Source: Halalkaliarchaeum sp. AArc-CO
Lineage (GTDB): Archaea; Halobacteriota; Halobacteria; Halobacteriales; Haloferacaceae
DNA length: 64,000 nt
Direction: 5' to 3'
NCBI RefSeq assembly: GCF_024972735.1
Contig: NZ_CP087723.1
Coordinates: forward strand, 682,001 to 746,000
In this document: in pieces, positions 15,815 through 25,384 of the stretch
Position numbering within the stretch: the first letter of the stretch is position 1
Layout of the letters: each line of letters opens with the position of its first letter
Notes under the pieces: model-generated
What the model saw: only the letters and a program-made list of their open reading frames with translations
The model's database searches: none
What the model was told of the DNA's origin: nothing
Program-made: the position numbers and the translations under genes

Positions 15815-17020
15815 TCAGATCTCCGTTCCCTGGAGGTGGAACCGCTCGGCGGCGGTCTCCATGTCCTTGTCCCCGCGGCCAGAGAGATTGACGAGGAGGG
15901 TGTTGTGCTCGTCGGCGAGCTCCTTTGCAAGCGCGATCGCGTGGCTGGATTCCAGCGCGGGGATGATGCCGTCCGCCTCCGAGAGGTCGCGAAACGCTGC
16001 GAGAGCCGCGTCGTCGTCGACGCCACGGTAGTCGACGCGTCCGGCCTTCCGGAACATCGCGTGTTCGGGCCCCACGCCCGGATAGTCGAGCCCGGCGGAG
16101 ATCGAGTGGACCTCCACGTCCTCGCCGATGACGCGGGTTTTCATTCCGTGGAGGACGTCGTCGCGTCCCGACGCGAGCGGTGCGGCGTGACGGGGCGAAT
16201 CGGCGCCCTCGCCGCCGCCTTCGGCGCCGTACAGCGCGACCTCGTCGTCCCGGAACGCGTGAAACAGCCCGATCGCGTTCGACCCGCCGCCGACGCAGGC
16301 GACGGCCGCATCCGGCAACTCGCCCGTCCGGTCGTGGAACTGCTCGCGCGCCTCCTCGCCGATCACCGACTGGAACTCCCGGACCATCCGCGGGAACGGG
16401 TCCGGCCCGACGGCAGAGCCGACGAGGTAGTGGGTGTCCTCGACGTTGTGGGCGAAATCCTCCAGCGCGGCGTCGACCGCGTCCGCGAGGCCGGCACCGC
16501 CCTCGGTCACCTCGTTTACCTCCGCGCCCATCAGGCGCATCCGGAAGACGTTCATCCGCTGGCGATTGGCGTCCTTTCGACCCATGTAGATCTCGGTGTC
16601 CAGATCGAACAGCGCTCCGACCATCGCGGTTGCCACGCCGTGCTGGCCGGCGCCCGTCTCCGCGATCAGCCGCTTTTTGTCGGCTTCGACCGCCAGAAGC
16701 GCTTGTCCGACCGCGTTGTTGATCTTGTGGGCGCCGCCGTGGAGCAGATCCTCCCGCTTGAGGTAGATGTCCGCCCCGTATCGCTCGGAGAGCCCCGGCG
16801 CGTACGTGATCGGTGTCGGCCTGCCAGCGTACTCCTCGAGGGTGTCCCTGAATCGGGCCTGGAACTCCGGCGTCTTCACGATCGAATCGAACGCTTCGGT
16901 CAACCGATCGAGCGGCTCCCCCATCACGTCGGGCACGTATCGACCGCCGTAACCGTCGAAGTCGCCCGGTTCGCCGCTTCCGCCCACCGATTCCGTCTCC
17001 TCCGTTTCGCGACTGCTCAT
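15815..17020 (-). CDS. trpB: Tryptophan synthase beta chain
   Basis: 401 residues of TrpB, which joins indole and serine using pyridoxal phosphate. The PLP lysine is Lys99 in GGAHKINNA. Other signatures are ETGAGQHGVATA, the phosphate-binding GGGSNAIG, EGGGEG, and the C-terminal NLSGRGDKD. Start ATG 17020; the longer frame to 17077 runs into the promoter region. No trpA or trpC is adjacent, so the gene stands apart from a trp operon here and may be a separate trpB copy. The loop before the lysine reads EDLLHGGAHK rather than the bacterial EDLNHTGAHK. Confidence 0.93.
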   Translation of the reverse strand: MSSRETEETESVGGSGEPGDFDGYGGRYVPDVMGEPLDRLTEAFDSIVKTPEFQARFRDTLEEYAGRPTPITYAPGLSERYGADIYLKREDLLHGGAHKINNAVGQALLAVEADKKRLIAETGAGQHGVATAMVGALFDLDTEIYMGRKDANRQRMNVFRMRLMGAEVNEVTEGGAGLADAVDAALEDFAHNVEDTHYLVGSAVGPDPFPRMVREFQSVIGEEAREQFHDRTGELPDAAVACVGGGSNAIGLFHAFRDDEVALYGAEGGGEGADSPRHAAPLASGRDDVLHGMKTRVIGEDVEVHSISAGLDYPGVGPEHAMFRKAGRVDYRGVDDDAALAAFRDLSEADGIIPALESSHAIALAKELADEHNTLLVNLSGRGDKDMETAAERFHLQGTEI

Positions 17021-17116
17021 ACGTCCTCCTCCGAAGCCAATGTACATATATGTTCGGTATTGTCCAAAGGTGTTCAAAGGAGGGCAAACTGCCGGTGCTG
17101 GGGCCGGCCGTAGCGG

Positions 17117-17773
17117 CTACCAGGCGGACCAGGCGTCAGTCGTCTCGTCGCGTGCGTACACGCGCTTTACGTCTTTGGCGAACACGCTGTCGCCCTCGTG
17201 GCCGAACTTCTCGAACCGGTAGCCGTCGGCGTCCGAGCGGATCTGGATCCCTTCGATCTCGAACTGTTCGTCGCCGAACGTCTCCGATTTCCCGACGGTG
17301 AGCTCGTAATCCCCCGGAACGTTGATCGTGAGACTCCGGCTCTGATCGCGGTTCCCGTCGCCCGGATGGAGGGTGACGCTTACCGAGACGTTGTCGACAG
17401 CGCGGGTCCAGATCGTGTCGACCTCCTCGACGGTCGCTTCCTCCACCCGGTCGCCGTCGCCGCGTTCGAGTGCGGTGATCCGCGCGGTCAACAGCGCCTC
17501 TTTGCTGTCCACGACGAACTCGTCGCCGACCGACAGGCTGTCCGAGGGGGACATCTCGATCGTGGTGGTGAACGATTCGCCCGACTGGGAGACGACCACG
17601 GTCCGTTCGACGTCGGATTCGATTTCGACGCGTTCCTTGTGGACGTGGCTACACTCGGTACACCGAACGGTAACCTGGCCCCCGGGCTTGAGCACCTCGT
17701 GGACCACCTCGGCGTCGGGAGAACAAGAGGGACACGCGACCGCGATCCGGTCGCCGGCTTCGATATCGGTCAT
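17117..17773 (-). CDS. HVO_0476-family zinc ribbon protein
   Basis: 218 residues from ATG 17773. The N-terminal zinc ribbon has CPSC (C14, C17) and CTEC (C38, C41), like transcription-factor or translation zinc ribbons. Strand-rich segments follow with no catalytic motif (DEFVVDSKEALLTARITALE). The family is conserved in haloarchaea and not characterised as far as I know. It follows the aminopeptidase-type gene on the same strand with 60 bases between. A nucleic-acid-binding role is inferred from the ribbon only. Confidence 0.8.
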   Translation of the reverse strand: MTDIEAGDRIAVACPSCSPDAEVVHEVLKPGGQVTVRCTECSHVHKERVEIESDVERTVVVSQSGESFTTTIEMSPSDSLSVGDEFVVDSKEALLTARITALERGDGDRVEEATVEEVDTIWTRAVDNVSVSVTLHPGDGNRDQSRSLTINVPGDYELTVGKSETFGDEQFEIEGIQIRSDADGYRFEKFGHEGDSVFAKDVKRVYARDETTDAWSAW

Positions 17774-17833
17774 TGGCGAGAATTGACGACTGGAGCGTAT
17801 AAAAGCGCGCATCTCCGCCAACGGCGGTTGGCG

Positions 17834-18790
17834 TCAGCAGTCGGCGGACGTCGGGAGATCGATCTCCTCGCCGTCGGCGTACACCGTCGGCTCCCGCAAG
17901 ATTCCGTCCAGGTGGACGGGGGCGTCGGTGTCGCCGCCGATGCCGGCGTCGTCGCCGATCGCGAGATGTACCGTCCCCCCTGCCTTCTCGTCGAGCAGCA
18001 CCGACCCCACAAGCTCGGTCACGCCGACGTTGGTCCCGATCCCGAGTTCCGCGAGGTTGTACGCGTCCCGGCCGACCGATTCCGCGGCAGCTTCGAGCTG
18101 CGCTCCGATCTCCTCGTCCGAAACCGACGTAACGAACCCGTCCTCGACCTCGAACTCCAGGGTTCGCCCCTCGAGTAACCCGTGGGGCATCATCGTGCCG
18201 TCCACGACGTACCGTCCCTCGGCGGTCTCCGGCGAGACGAACACTTCGCCGGCCGGAAGGTTCGAGAACGCGCCCGGCTCCTGGATCTGTCCGGTGTCCG
18301 AGAGCCACTCCCGATCGCCGGATTCGACGGTGAGGTCGGTCCCCTGCGGGGAGGTGATCCGGATCTCGTCTGCATCCGCGACCCGATCGTGAACCGCCTC
18401 GCAGGCGTCCGCGATCGCGTCGTAGTCGGCGTCGAGGCCGGCGACGAACACTTCTTCGGTTATCCCCGGGAGTGTCGCCCCGCGGGCGCCGGCCTCGCAG
18501 GCGTCCCCGCGAGCTCTGGTGTGGCTCAGGCTCTTCGTCGTCGGAGCGAGGAACGCGTCGGCGCCCTTCATCGCGGCTGCAACCGGGACCGGCGGCTCAC
18601 TCCCGTGCTGTTTCCCCGAGGGATACTCCAGCAGTACCGCCTCGTCTGTGACCTCGCGTGCTACCTCGTACAACGCTTCGCCGATCGGCCGGCGCTTCTC
18701 GTCGGTGACGACCGCACACGACTCACCGGATCCGAGCGACAAACACTGCAGCACCGCAGTCTCGGCGGGTTTCCGTAGTCGTTCGACCAT
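17834..18790 (-). CDS. Aminopeptidase T (M29)-like protein
   Basis: 318 residues with the haloarchaeal 'leucyl aminopeptidase (aminopeptidase T)' layout. The N-terminal half has [18 protein letters not shown]. The C-terminal half has the conserved [30 protein letters not shown] and [10 protein letters not shown] order, as in M29 peptidases and related dioxygenase-like proteins. Several metal-ligand positions of true M29 enzymes (Glu/His pairs) seem kept in NLPAGEV and the His before LDGIL. Whether it is a peptidase is not certain. It is divergent from the GAPDH gene and upstream of the zinc ribbon gene. Confidence 0.75.
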   Translation of the reverse strand: MVERLRKPAETAVLQCLSLGSGESCAVVTDEKRRPIGEALYEVAREVTDEAVLLEYPSGKQHGSEPPVPVAAAMKGADAFLAPTTKSLSHTRARGDACEAGARGATLPGITEEVFVAGLDADYDAIADACEAVHDRVADADEIRITSPQGTDLTVESGDREWLSDTGQIQEPGAFSNLPAGEVFVSPETAEGRYVVDGTMMPHGLLEGRTLEFEVEDGFVTSVSDEEIGAQLEAAAESVGRDAYNLAELGIGTNVGVTELVGSVLLDEKAGGTVHLAIGDDAGIGGDTDAPVHLDGILREPTVYADGEEIDLPTSADC

Positions 18791-18949
18791 ACTGTCCGTA
18801 TTTGCTGCTGCTTCCCTGAGTCTTGTCCTTCCGGTCGTTCCGTCGCCCGTCCCCCCGTGGCCACTCCGATATCGTTACTCGCAAGGAAGTTAATTCCCTG
18901 GGACGAACACTCGAAACGATTATACGGAACCGGAAGCGAGGCTTCGGTA

Positions 18950-19975
18950 ATGATACGTGTGGGCATAAACGGGTACGGCACCATCGGCAAGCGCGTCGCC
19001 GACGCGGTGACGGCCCAGCCCGACATGGAACTCGTGGGCGTCGCGAAAACCCGGCCGAACTTCGAGGCCGACACGGCGGTGCGAAAAGGGTATCCGCTGT
19101 ATGCGGCGATCCCGGAACGGGCGGGCGCGTTCGACGCCGCCGGGATCCGTATCGCCGGCGAGGTGACCGAACTGGTCGGCGCGAGCGACGTCGTCGTCGA
19201 CACCTGTCCCTCCGGAATCGGCGCACAAAACCGTGCGATGTACGAGGCGTATCAGACGCCAGCGATCTTCCAGGGTGGGGAAGACGCCGACGTGGCAGAC
19301 GGGAGCTTCGTCGCCCGTGCCAACTACGATGCCGTGCGGGATCTCGACTACGTTCGTGTGGTCTCGTGTAACACGACGGGGCTCTCGCGGCTGCTCGCAC
19401 CGCTCCGGGAGGAGTACGGCGTCCGGAAGACCCGGGCGACGCTGGTGCGGCGGGGCGGCGATCCCGGCCAATCCGATCGGGGGCCGATAAACGACATCCT
19501 TCCGGACCCCGTCGAGATTCCGTCCCATCACGGCCCGGACGTGAAGACGATCTTCCCCGAACTGGACATCGACACGATGGGGATGAAGGTGCCGGCGACG
19601 ATGATGCACATGCACGGCGTCAACGTCACTCTCGACGCTACCCCTCCCGCAGAGGAGATCCGGCAACTGCTCGACGCGGAGTCCCGACTCTTTTTGATCC
19701 CCGAGGAGGCGGACATCGACGGCGCGGGAAAGCTCAAGGAATACGCGCTCGACGCCGGTCGGCCGCGGGGTGATCTGTGGGAGAACTGTATCTGGGGTCG
19801 CTCGATCTCGACGAAAGGACGGGACCTGTATCTCTTCCAGGCGATCCACCAGGAAAGCGACGTCGTCCCCGAGAACGTCGACGCGATCCGGGCGGTCTGT
19901 TCGGACGTCGACGCCGGCGAGAGCGTTGCCCGCACCGACGAGTCGCTGGGCATCGGATTCGAGAGCCGGTTCTAG
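18950..19975 (+). CDS. gap: Type II glyceraldehyde-3-phosphate dehydrogenase
   Basis: 341 residues of the archaeal type II GAPDH. It has Rossmann loop GINGYGTIG (6-14), DTCPSGIG, catalytic Cys140 in SCNTTGLSR, the [11 protein letters not shown] loop, and the ARPRGD-type C-terminal [13 protein letters not shown]. Haloarchaea usually carry both a type I and a type II enzyme; type II is generally associated with gluconeogenesis. Start ATG 18950 is fixed by the family start [10 protein letters not shown], and an upstream frame of 31 codons is not conserved-looking. A TATA-like ATTATACG lies at about 18919-18926. Confidence 0.95.
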   Translation: MIRVGINGYGTIGKRVADAVTAQPDMELVGVAKTRPNFEADTAVRKGYPLYAAIPERAGAFDAAGIRIAGEVTELVGASDVVVDTCPSGIGAQNRAMYEAYQTPAIFQGGEDADVADGSFVARANYDAVRDLDYVRVVSCNTTGLSRLLAPLREEYGVRKTRATLVRRGGDPGQSDRGPINDILPDPVEIPSHHGPDVKTIFPELDIDTMGMKVPATMMHMHGVNVTLDATPPAEEIRQLLDAESRLFLIPEEADIDGAGKLKEYALDAGRPRGDLWENCIWGRSISTKGRDLYLFQAIHQESDVVPENVDAIRAVCSDVDAGESVARTDESLGIGFESRF

Positions 19976-19999
19976 CCGGCGGCGGCGCCATCGAAGAAA

Positions 20000-20016
20000 C
20001 CCTTTTATATATAAAC
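20000..20016 (+). promoter_or_regulatory. Strong TATA box for the ArsR-type gene
   Basis: CCTTTTATATATAAACC is the clearest TATA box in the window. Its centre near 20008 predicts transcription starting near 20033, which coincides with the second ATG of the downstream gene and supports a leaderless message. Confidence 0.65.
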
Positions 20017-20032
20017 CGTTTACCTGATGTAT

Positions 20033-20689
20033 ATGGACTCCGCGGTACTCCTGGATCTGCTCGGCAACGAGAACCGCCGACGGATCCTCCGTCTCCTCTC
20101 GCAGAAACCCTGCTACGTCACGGAGATCAGCGAGTATCTCGGCGTCAGTCCGAAAGCGGTGATCGACCACCTCCGGAAGCTGGAGGAGGCCGGTCTCATC
20201 GAATCGGTTACCGACCAGAAGCGCCGGAAGTATTTTCACATCTCCCGGAGCGTGAGGCTCGAGGTGAGTCTCTCCCCGTACAGCTTCGACGCCAAGAGCG
20301 CCTACCCGGCGAACCTCGATCTCGACATGAACGGCCGGTGTCCCCACCTGTCGGTCGAGATCCCGGAGAGTGACGGTCCAGCCGACGTCGAGGAACTGGC
20401 CGCCGAGTACGAGGACCTCCGGGACCTCACCCGGGAGCTGTCGATCGCACAGCGGTGGGTTCACGGCCGACTGACGGAAGTACTCGATCAGTTCAGCGAC
20501 TATCTCGGCACCGAGGCGGACTCCCAGTTTTACGCCGAGGTGCTTGCGGCGGTCGCGGCGACCGACGGAACGCCCTCGGCGGTCGCAGCCGAGATGAACG
20601 CCCGGCGGGAGACGGTCGAGGAGGCACTCGTGGTGCTCGGAAACCGCGGGCTGCTCGCCCGCCGCGGGAACCGGTTCGAGATACCCTGA
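20033..20689 (+). CDS. ArsR-type winged-helix transcription regulator
   Basis: 218 residues from ATG 20033 (an in-frame ATG at 20027 is two codons earlier; the TATA position favours 20033). The N-terminal winged helix begins LLDLLGNENRRRILRLLS, then ISEYLGVSPKAVIDHL, which is the ArsR/HTH_20 pattern seen in many archaeal regulators. The middle part carries a FDAKSAYPANL segment. The C-terminal part is a second HTH-like module (TPSAVAAEMNARRETVEEAL). It lies just downstream of GAPDH on the same strand with its own promoter. The effector is unknown; I see no metal-binding Cys pair. Confidence 0.8.
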   Translation: MDSAVLLDLLGNENRRRILRLLSQKPCYVTEISEYLGVSPKAVIDHLRKLEEAGLIESVTDQKRRKYFHISRSVRLEVSLSPYSFDAKSAYPANLDLDMNGRCPHLSVEIPESDGPADVEELAAEYEDLRDLTRELSIAQRWVHGRLTEVLDQFSDYLGTEADSQFYAEVLAAVAATDGTPSAVAAEMNARRETVEEALVVLGNRGLLARRGNRFEIP

Positions 20690-20705
20690 CTTCCGTTCCG
20701 GGAAC

Positions 20706-21293
20706 TCACTCCAGGTCCCGGGAGAGCCCGTCCCGGAGATCCCGGCCCAGGTAGTGTCCGACAACCGCCAGGACCAGTCCGACCGCGGCGGCGACAATCG
20801 CGAAGCTCACGCCGTAATCCTGGAGCACTTGCAGGCTCACCGGAAGGAACGCGCCCCCGAGAAACCCCGACAGGACGGTGACGGTCGCGGCGCCGGCGCC
20901 GACGAGTCCCGTCTCGAGGTAGCGCCGTTCGGAAAGCACCAGTCCCACGAGGAACGCTGCCAGAAACAATCCGACGAACCGGCCGATTCCCCCGATAAGC
21001 GGTATCGCCCCGCCGAGGAACATGCCGATCCCGGTCAGGAGGATCGCGAGAAGCGTCGCCTTCCCCGAGAACAGTCGCCCGTTCGTCCCAACGAGCGGGG
21101 GTTTGCCGTCGGTTGTCTCGGCCGCGTCCGGAGCCGATTCGGGGGCTTCCGTCACGCCGGTCTCCCGGGATGACCCTCCGGCGTGTGGACCGTCCTCGAG
21201 GAGGTCGTCGTCGAGAAGGCTCTCGTCGATGATGTCCTCGACGGACTCGCCCGCTCCGGCATCGGTCTCCTCGCGCTCCCTGGAGGGTTGCAT
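20706..21293 (-). CDS. Membrane protein with acidic cytoplasmic head
   Basis: 195 residues from ATG 21293. The first 75 residues are acidic and disordered-looking (EDIIDESLLDDDLLEDG). Four transmembrane segments follow (ATLLAILLTGIGMFLGG; FVGLFLAAFLVGLVL; ETGLVGAGAATVTVLSGF; VSFAIVAAAVGLVLAVVGHYLG). Haloarchaeal; I know no function. It is convergent with the ArsR-type gene. The 24-codon extension to 21362 is not needed. Confidence 0.7.
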   Translation of the reverse strand: MQPSREREETDAGAGESVEDIIDESLLDDDLLEDGPHAGGSSRETGVTEAPESAPDAAETTDGKPPLVGTNGRLFSGKATLLAILLTGIGMFLGGAIPLIGGIGRFVGLFLAAFLVGLVLSERRYLETGLVGAGAATVTVLSGFLGGAFLPVSLQVLQDYGVSFAIVAAAVGLVLAVVGHYLGRDLRDGLSRDLE

Positions 21294-21443
21294 ACTCTCC
21301 GTTTGGTATCGACGCTCAAAGGACTTTAGGTCACAACGAGGCAGCAAAATCAGACACTCCAATCGACGCGACGACTGGAGAGAATGTGGCAGGCGGTGCC
21401 GGACAGGAGGCCGGCGGCTCCGCGAGGTGACTTTCCGACCCCG

Positions 21444-21641
21444 TCAACCACCCCACTCCCCGCGCATGTCGTCGGCGACGTTGTTTCGCCACTGTTCGAA
21501 TCCGCGTTCGCAGGTCGGATTCTCCCGCAGGTGCTCCATGAATCCCGCTCCCGGATCCGCAAGGGCCGCCTCACAGAAGGGACACTGCGAGGGAGCGACC
21601 CAATCGGGTGCCGGGGGCGGCGGTGTGGTTTTCGTTGACAT
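21444..21641 (-). CDS. Small zinc-finger protein
   Basis: 65 residues from ATG 21641 (an alternative ATG is at 21650). A proline-rich lead (KTTPPPPAP) is followed by CPFC, then HLRENPTC at a spacing typical of a C-C-H-C mini zinc finger. Haloarchaea encode many such short zinc-finger proteins, mostly of unknown job, some tied to regulation or biofilm. A TATA-like TTATAATTAT (about 21670-21679) sits upstream. Confidence 0.7.
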   Translation of the reverse strand: MSTKTTPPPPAPDWVAPSQCPFCEAALADPGAGFMEHLRENPTCERGFEQWRNNVADDMRGEWGG

Positions 21642-21846
21642 CACAGCCATTCTCAGGGGAGTAACCTACTTATAATTATCCTAGTAGAGGAATTTCTTCG
21701 AGATATCTGGAATTCTCGCGCAAATATTCCCGATCTATCTGGACGTTCGTATGGATATATTCGATAATACACCTTATATGCTGGTGGATGATGATCGGTG
21801 GATCGGCGGCAGAGCGGTTAACCGAATTCGGGCCCTATCCCGGAAC

Positions 21847-22341
21847 ATGCCCACCTACAGGCGCGAGACGCGGATCGCCGCCCCACTCGAGGACGTCTGG
21901 GAGTTTCACTCCCGGCCCGATGGACTGGAGGCGCTGACGCCCGACTGGATGGGAATGTCCGTCGAGTCGGTTCGCGGTCCGGACGGCGAGCGGAACCCAC
22001 CGATACTCGAACAGGGGGCACAGCTCCGGCTCTCGATGCGCCCGTTCGGTGTCGGTCCTCGGTTTTCCTTTACCGCCCGGATCGTCGAACGCTGCCGCGA
22101 GGAGGGTCGCGCGTGGTTCCGGGACGACATGGTCGGCGGGCCGTTCCGGAAGTGGGAGCACACCCACTCGTTTTTCGGCGACGCGGACGAGACGGTGATG
22201 GTCGACACCGTCGAGTACGAGCTCCCGGGCGGCCGGCTGAACGTCCTCGCGTCACCGGTTTCGTCCCTCGGATTCGACGGCATGTTTCGACGGCGGCACG
22301 CGAAGACGCGGGAGCTGCTTTCCGGCCAGGACGCCGATTGA
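21847..22341 (+). CDS. SRPBCC-family protein (cyclase/dehydrase-like)
   Basis: 164 residues from ATG 21847. It begins TYRRETRIAAPLEDVWEFHS, the START-fold first strand and helix. Later come WMGMSVESV, FSFTARIVE, FRDDMVGGPFRKWEHTHSF and VDTVEYELPGG. The last block, with aromatic residues lining a pocket and an FRRRH tail, is typical of haloarchaeal SRPBCC proteins related to the DUF1857/YfiT-like cyclases. Ligand unknown. A start at 21751 would add 32 residues of little similarity. It is convergent with the adenylate-forming fragment. Confidence 0.75.
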   Translation: MPTYRRETRIAAPLEDVWEFHSRPDGLEALTPDWMGMSVESVRGPDGERNPPILEQGAQLRLSMRPFGVGPRFSFTARIVERCREEGRAWFRDDMVGGPFRKWEHTHSFFGDADETVMVDTVEYELPGGRLNVLASPVSSLGFDGMFRRRHAKTRELLSGQDAD

Positions 22342-22347
22342 TCGCTG

Positions 22348-23148
22348 TCAGGGCAGATCGATCCGCTCCACCTCGAACGTGGCGACGTCGCCGCCTGTGG
22401 CTCCCGCGTCCACGACGGCGACAGTCACGTCTGCCGGTCCGTGGTCTCGCTCGTCGGGAAGCACGACCGTCGCGCCGACAGTGATCGGGGCGAGCACGCC
22501 CGCCGCGAGGACGCGCGGATCCGTCGGTAAGCCGTAGACGGCGACCCTGTCGTCGGCAGAGAGGTCCATTCCGGAAGCGGCGACGGCTGCCGCCCCGAGT
22601 GCGGCTGCGTGAGTGACGACAGGTCCCGCCCCGGAGACGTCGGCGTCGACCTCGAGCAACACGTCGTCGGGCGCGACGTCGTACGGCGGAACGCCGGGAT
22701 TTTCGCTCCAGGCCTCCTTTTCCCAGTGGGTCGTCCGGGGGTCGTCGGGCCCCCCACCGTACACTGCGAGTTTGCTTCCGGGTGGGAGGTCGAACTCGCG
22801 CTCGCGTCGGGCGGGAACGACCGTGGCCGCGGGAGCGCTGTCCGGCTTCGGGGCAGTTTGCGGGGCAAACGACACCGGCGCGCCCAGCATTGCGGCACCG
22901 AGGAAGGTAAACAGGGGTTTGGGCGCGAGTTCCGGTTCGATCTGGACCCGGGATCCGCCTGTCGTCCCGAGATACCTGAGGACGTTACACGCCCTGTAGG
23001 AGGTCGTGATGAGGTCGTGATAGCTGAACTCGCGGTCCGAGCCGGCGTCGTAGAGTGCGGGATCGGCGCTCCGGCGCTCCCGCGAGAGCAGGTCGCCGAC
23101 TACTGTTGTGTTCCCGCCGTCGACCACCGCGTCGCGAGGTGGATCCAT
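22348..23148 (-). CDS. Truncated AMP-dependent synthetase-like protein
   Basis: 266 residues. The start resembles the N-terminal part of acyl-CoA/acetyl-CoA synthetases (DPALYDAGSDREFSYHDLI..., then GSRVQIEPELAPKPLFTFLGAAMLGAPVSF). The later part (DRVAVYGLPTDPRVLAAGVLAPITVGATVVLP) mimics the next alpha/beta subdomain. The hallmark P-loop (TSGTTGxPK), the A5/A8 motifs and the whole C-terminal lid are absent. It is therefore a shrunken, probably non-adenylating paralogue. No frame damage is seen, so it may be a functional family rather than a fragment. It is divergent from sucC. Confidence 0.7.
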   Translation of the reverse strand: MDPPRDAVVDGGNTTVVGDLLSRERRSADPALYDAGSDREFSYHDLITTSYRACNVLRYLGTTGGSRVQIEPELAPKPLFTFLGAAMLGAPVSFAPQTAPKPDSAPAATVVPARREREFDLPPGSKLAVYGGGPDDPRTTHWEKEAWSENPGVPPYDVAPDDVLLEVDADVSGAGPVVTHAAALGAAAVAASGMDLSADDRVAVYGLPTDPRVLAAGVLAPITVGATVVLPDERDHGPADVTVAVVDAGATGGDVATFEVERIDLP

Positions 23149-23285
23149 ACGGGCAGTAGACGCTCCCCTGATAAAGGGGTTGTCGAGTTCGGAGATGGGT
23201 GGCGGTAGAGTGCCGGGAATGTGCCTCGTTGACGCGAGCCGAGAATGGACGGTTTTAAGCGACTATCGGACGCGGATACGGACGT

Positions 23286-24434
23286 ATGAAACTGCACGAA
23301 CACCAGGCGAAGGAAATCTTCGCGGACGCGGGAATTCCAGTACCGGAGTCGAGGCTCGCCTCGAGCGTGTCGGAGGTTCTGGACGCGGTCGACGAGATCG
23401 GCTTCCCCGCGGCAATCAAGGCCCAGGTTCACGTGGGCGGTCGGGGGAAAGCCGGCGGGATCAAGATCGCAGGCGACCGCGAGGAGGCGGAAACGTACGC
23501 CGAGGAGATTCTCGGGATGGATCTCAAGGGATACACCGTCGAGAAAGTGCTCGTCGAGGCAGGGGTCGACTTCGTCGACGAACTGTACGTCGGCGTGACG
23601 ATGGACCGCGGGAAGGGACGGCCCGTGGCGATGGTCTCGACGGAGGGCGGTGTCGACATCGAACAGGTCGCCGAGGAGACGCCCGAGGCGATCGCCCGCG
23701 AACACGTCGATCCCTCCTTCGGCATGCAGCCGTACCAGGCTCGCAAGGCCGTCTACGACGCGGGCGTCCCCCGTGAGTTCGCGCGCGACGTCTCCGGGAT
23801 CCTCTCGACGCTGTATGACCTCTTCGAAGAGCGGGACGCCTCCGAGATCGAGGTCAACCCCGTGATGATCACCAGCGACGACGAGGTCGTCGCCGCCGAC
23901 GCCGTGATGAACATCGACGAGGACGCGCTGTTCCGCCAGCCCGAACTCGCCGAACTCGAGGAGGAGGCCTACGAGGACGACCTCGAGCGGAAGGCCGGCG
24001 AGTACGACCTCGATTACGTCCGGCTCTCGGGTAACGTCGGTATCATCGGCAACGGCGCGGGCCTGGTGATGACGACGCTCGACCTGGTGGACTACTACGG
24101 CGGCGACCCCGCGAACTTCCTGGACATCGGCGGCGGCGCGAAGGCCGAACGCGTCATGAACGCGCTGGATCTGGTGTTTTCGGATCCGAACGTCGAGTCG
24201 GTCGTGTTCAACATCTTCGGCGGGATCACCCGCGGCGACGAGGTCGCTCGGGGGATCAACGAGGCGCTGTCGGCGTTCGAGACGGTTCCCAAGCCGGTCG
24301 TCGTTCGGCTGGCAGGCACGAACGCCGAGGAGGGAATGGAGATCCTCGATACGGATCTCGTCGACGTCGAACCGACGCTGGAGGAAGCCGTCCAGCGTGC
24401 GATCGCGAACACCGAGGAGGTGACCGAAGAATGA
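23286..24434 (+). CDS. sucC: Succinyl-CoA synthetase (ADP-forming) beta subunit
   Basis: 382 residues of SucC, the ATP-grasp subunit of the TCA-cycle enzyme that converts succinyl-CoA to succinate with ATP formation. Signatures are [18 protein letters not shown] at the start, [16 protein letters not shown] (nucleotide binding), the EVNPVM metal site, and the C-terminal [23 protein letters not shown] and [13 protein letters not shown]. Its stop overlaps the sucD start (ATGA), giving coupled synthesis of the two subunits. Confidence 0.97.
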   Translation: MKLHEHQAKEIFADAGIPVPESRLASSVSEVLDAVDEIGFPAAIKAQVHVGGRGKAGGIKIAGDREEAETYAEEILGMDLKGYTVEKVLVEAGVDFVDELYVGVTMDRGKGRPVAMVSTEGGVDIEQVAEETPEAIAREHVDPSFGMQPYQARKAVYDAGVPREFARDVSGILSTLYDLFEERDASEIEVNPVMITSDDEVVAADAVMNIDEDALFRQPELAELEEEAYEDDLERKAGEYDLDYVRLSGNVGIIGNGAGLVMTTLDLVDYYGGDPANFLDIGGGAKAERVMNALDLVFSDPNVESVVFNIFGGITRGDEVARGINEALSAFETVPKPVVVRLAGTNAEEGMEILDTDLVDVEPTLEEAVQRAIANTEEVTEE

Positions 24435-25300
24435 GTATCTTCGTCGACGACGACACGCGAGTGGTGGTACAGGGCATCACCGGCGGCGAGGGTCGGTTCC
24501 ACGCCGAACAGATGATCGACTACGGGACGAACGTCGTGGCCGGTGCCGTCCCCGGAAAGGGCGGCGAGTCGGTCCACGACGTCCCCGTCTACGACACCGT
24601 CGATCGGGCGGTCGAGGCCGAGAACGCGAACGCGTCGGTCGTGTTCGTTCCGCCGGCGTTTGCGGCCGACGCGATCTTCGAGGCGCTGGACACGGATCTG
24701 GATCTGGTGGTCGCCATCACCGAGGGGATTCCGACCCAGGACATGGCACGGGTCAAAAAGCGGCTTTCGGAGGTCGACACCCGGCTCATCGGACCGAACT
24801 GTCCGGGGATCATCACGCCGGGCGAGGCCAAACTCGGCATCCTGCCGGGCAACATTTTCGCGGAGGGGAACGTCGGACTCGTCTCTCGGTCGGGAACGCT
24901 CACCTACCAGGTGGTGGACAACCTCACCCAGCGGGGGATCGGTCAGACTACCGCCGTCGGCATCGGCGGGGATCCGATCATCGGGACGTCGTTTATCGAC
25001 GCGCTCGAAGCCTTCGAGGCCGACACCGACACCGACGCCGTCGTCATGTGTGGCGAGATCGGCGGGGAGGACGAGGAACGGGCGGCGGCGTTCATCGCCG
25101 AGCACATGGACACTCCGGTCGCGGGCTTTATCGCCGGCCGGACCGCCCCGCCGGGCAAGCGGATGGGTCACGCCGGCGCCATCGTCTCCGGCTCCGGCAC
25201 CGGCACCGCCGAATCCAAGATCGAGGCGCTCAACGAGGCGGGCGTCCCCGTCGGCGACACGCCCGAGGAAGTCGCAGACCACGTCGAAGACTTCCTCTAG
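24431..25300 (+). CDS. sucD: Succinyl-CoA synthetase alpha subunit
   Basis: 289 residues of SucD. It has the CoA-binding Rossmann part ([26 protein letters not shown]), [29 protein letters not shown], and the phosphohistidine His247 in [18 protein letters not shown]. With sucC it completes the tetrameric enzyme. It overlaps sucC by 4 bases. Confidence 0.97.
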   Translation: MSIFVDDDTRVVVQGITGGEGRFHAEQMIDYGTNVVAGAVPGKGGESVHDVPVYDTVDRAVEAENANASVVFVPPAFAADAIFEALDTDLDLVVAITEGIPTQDMARVKKRLSEVDTRLIGPNCPGIITPGEAKLGILPGNIFAEGNVGLVSRSGTLTYQVVDNLTQRGIGQTTAVGIGGDPIIGTSFIDALEAFEADTDTDAVVMCGEIGGEDEERAAAFIAEHMDTPVAGFIAGRTAPPGKRMGHAGAIVSGSGTGTAESKIEALNEAGVPVGDTPEEVADHVEDFL

Positions 25301-25384
25301 CCGCCGAGTTCGATCGCAGTGCGGTCCGTTTTTTGCCGGGAAGACACGACAGTTTAGGGGGTGGAGTGCGTGCGATCGATAGGG

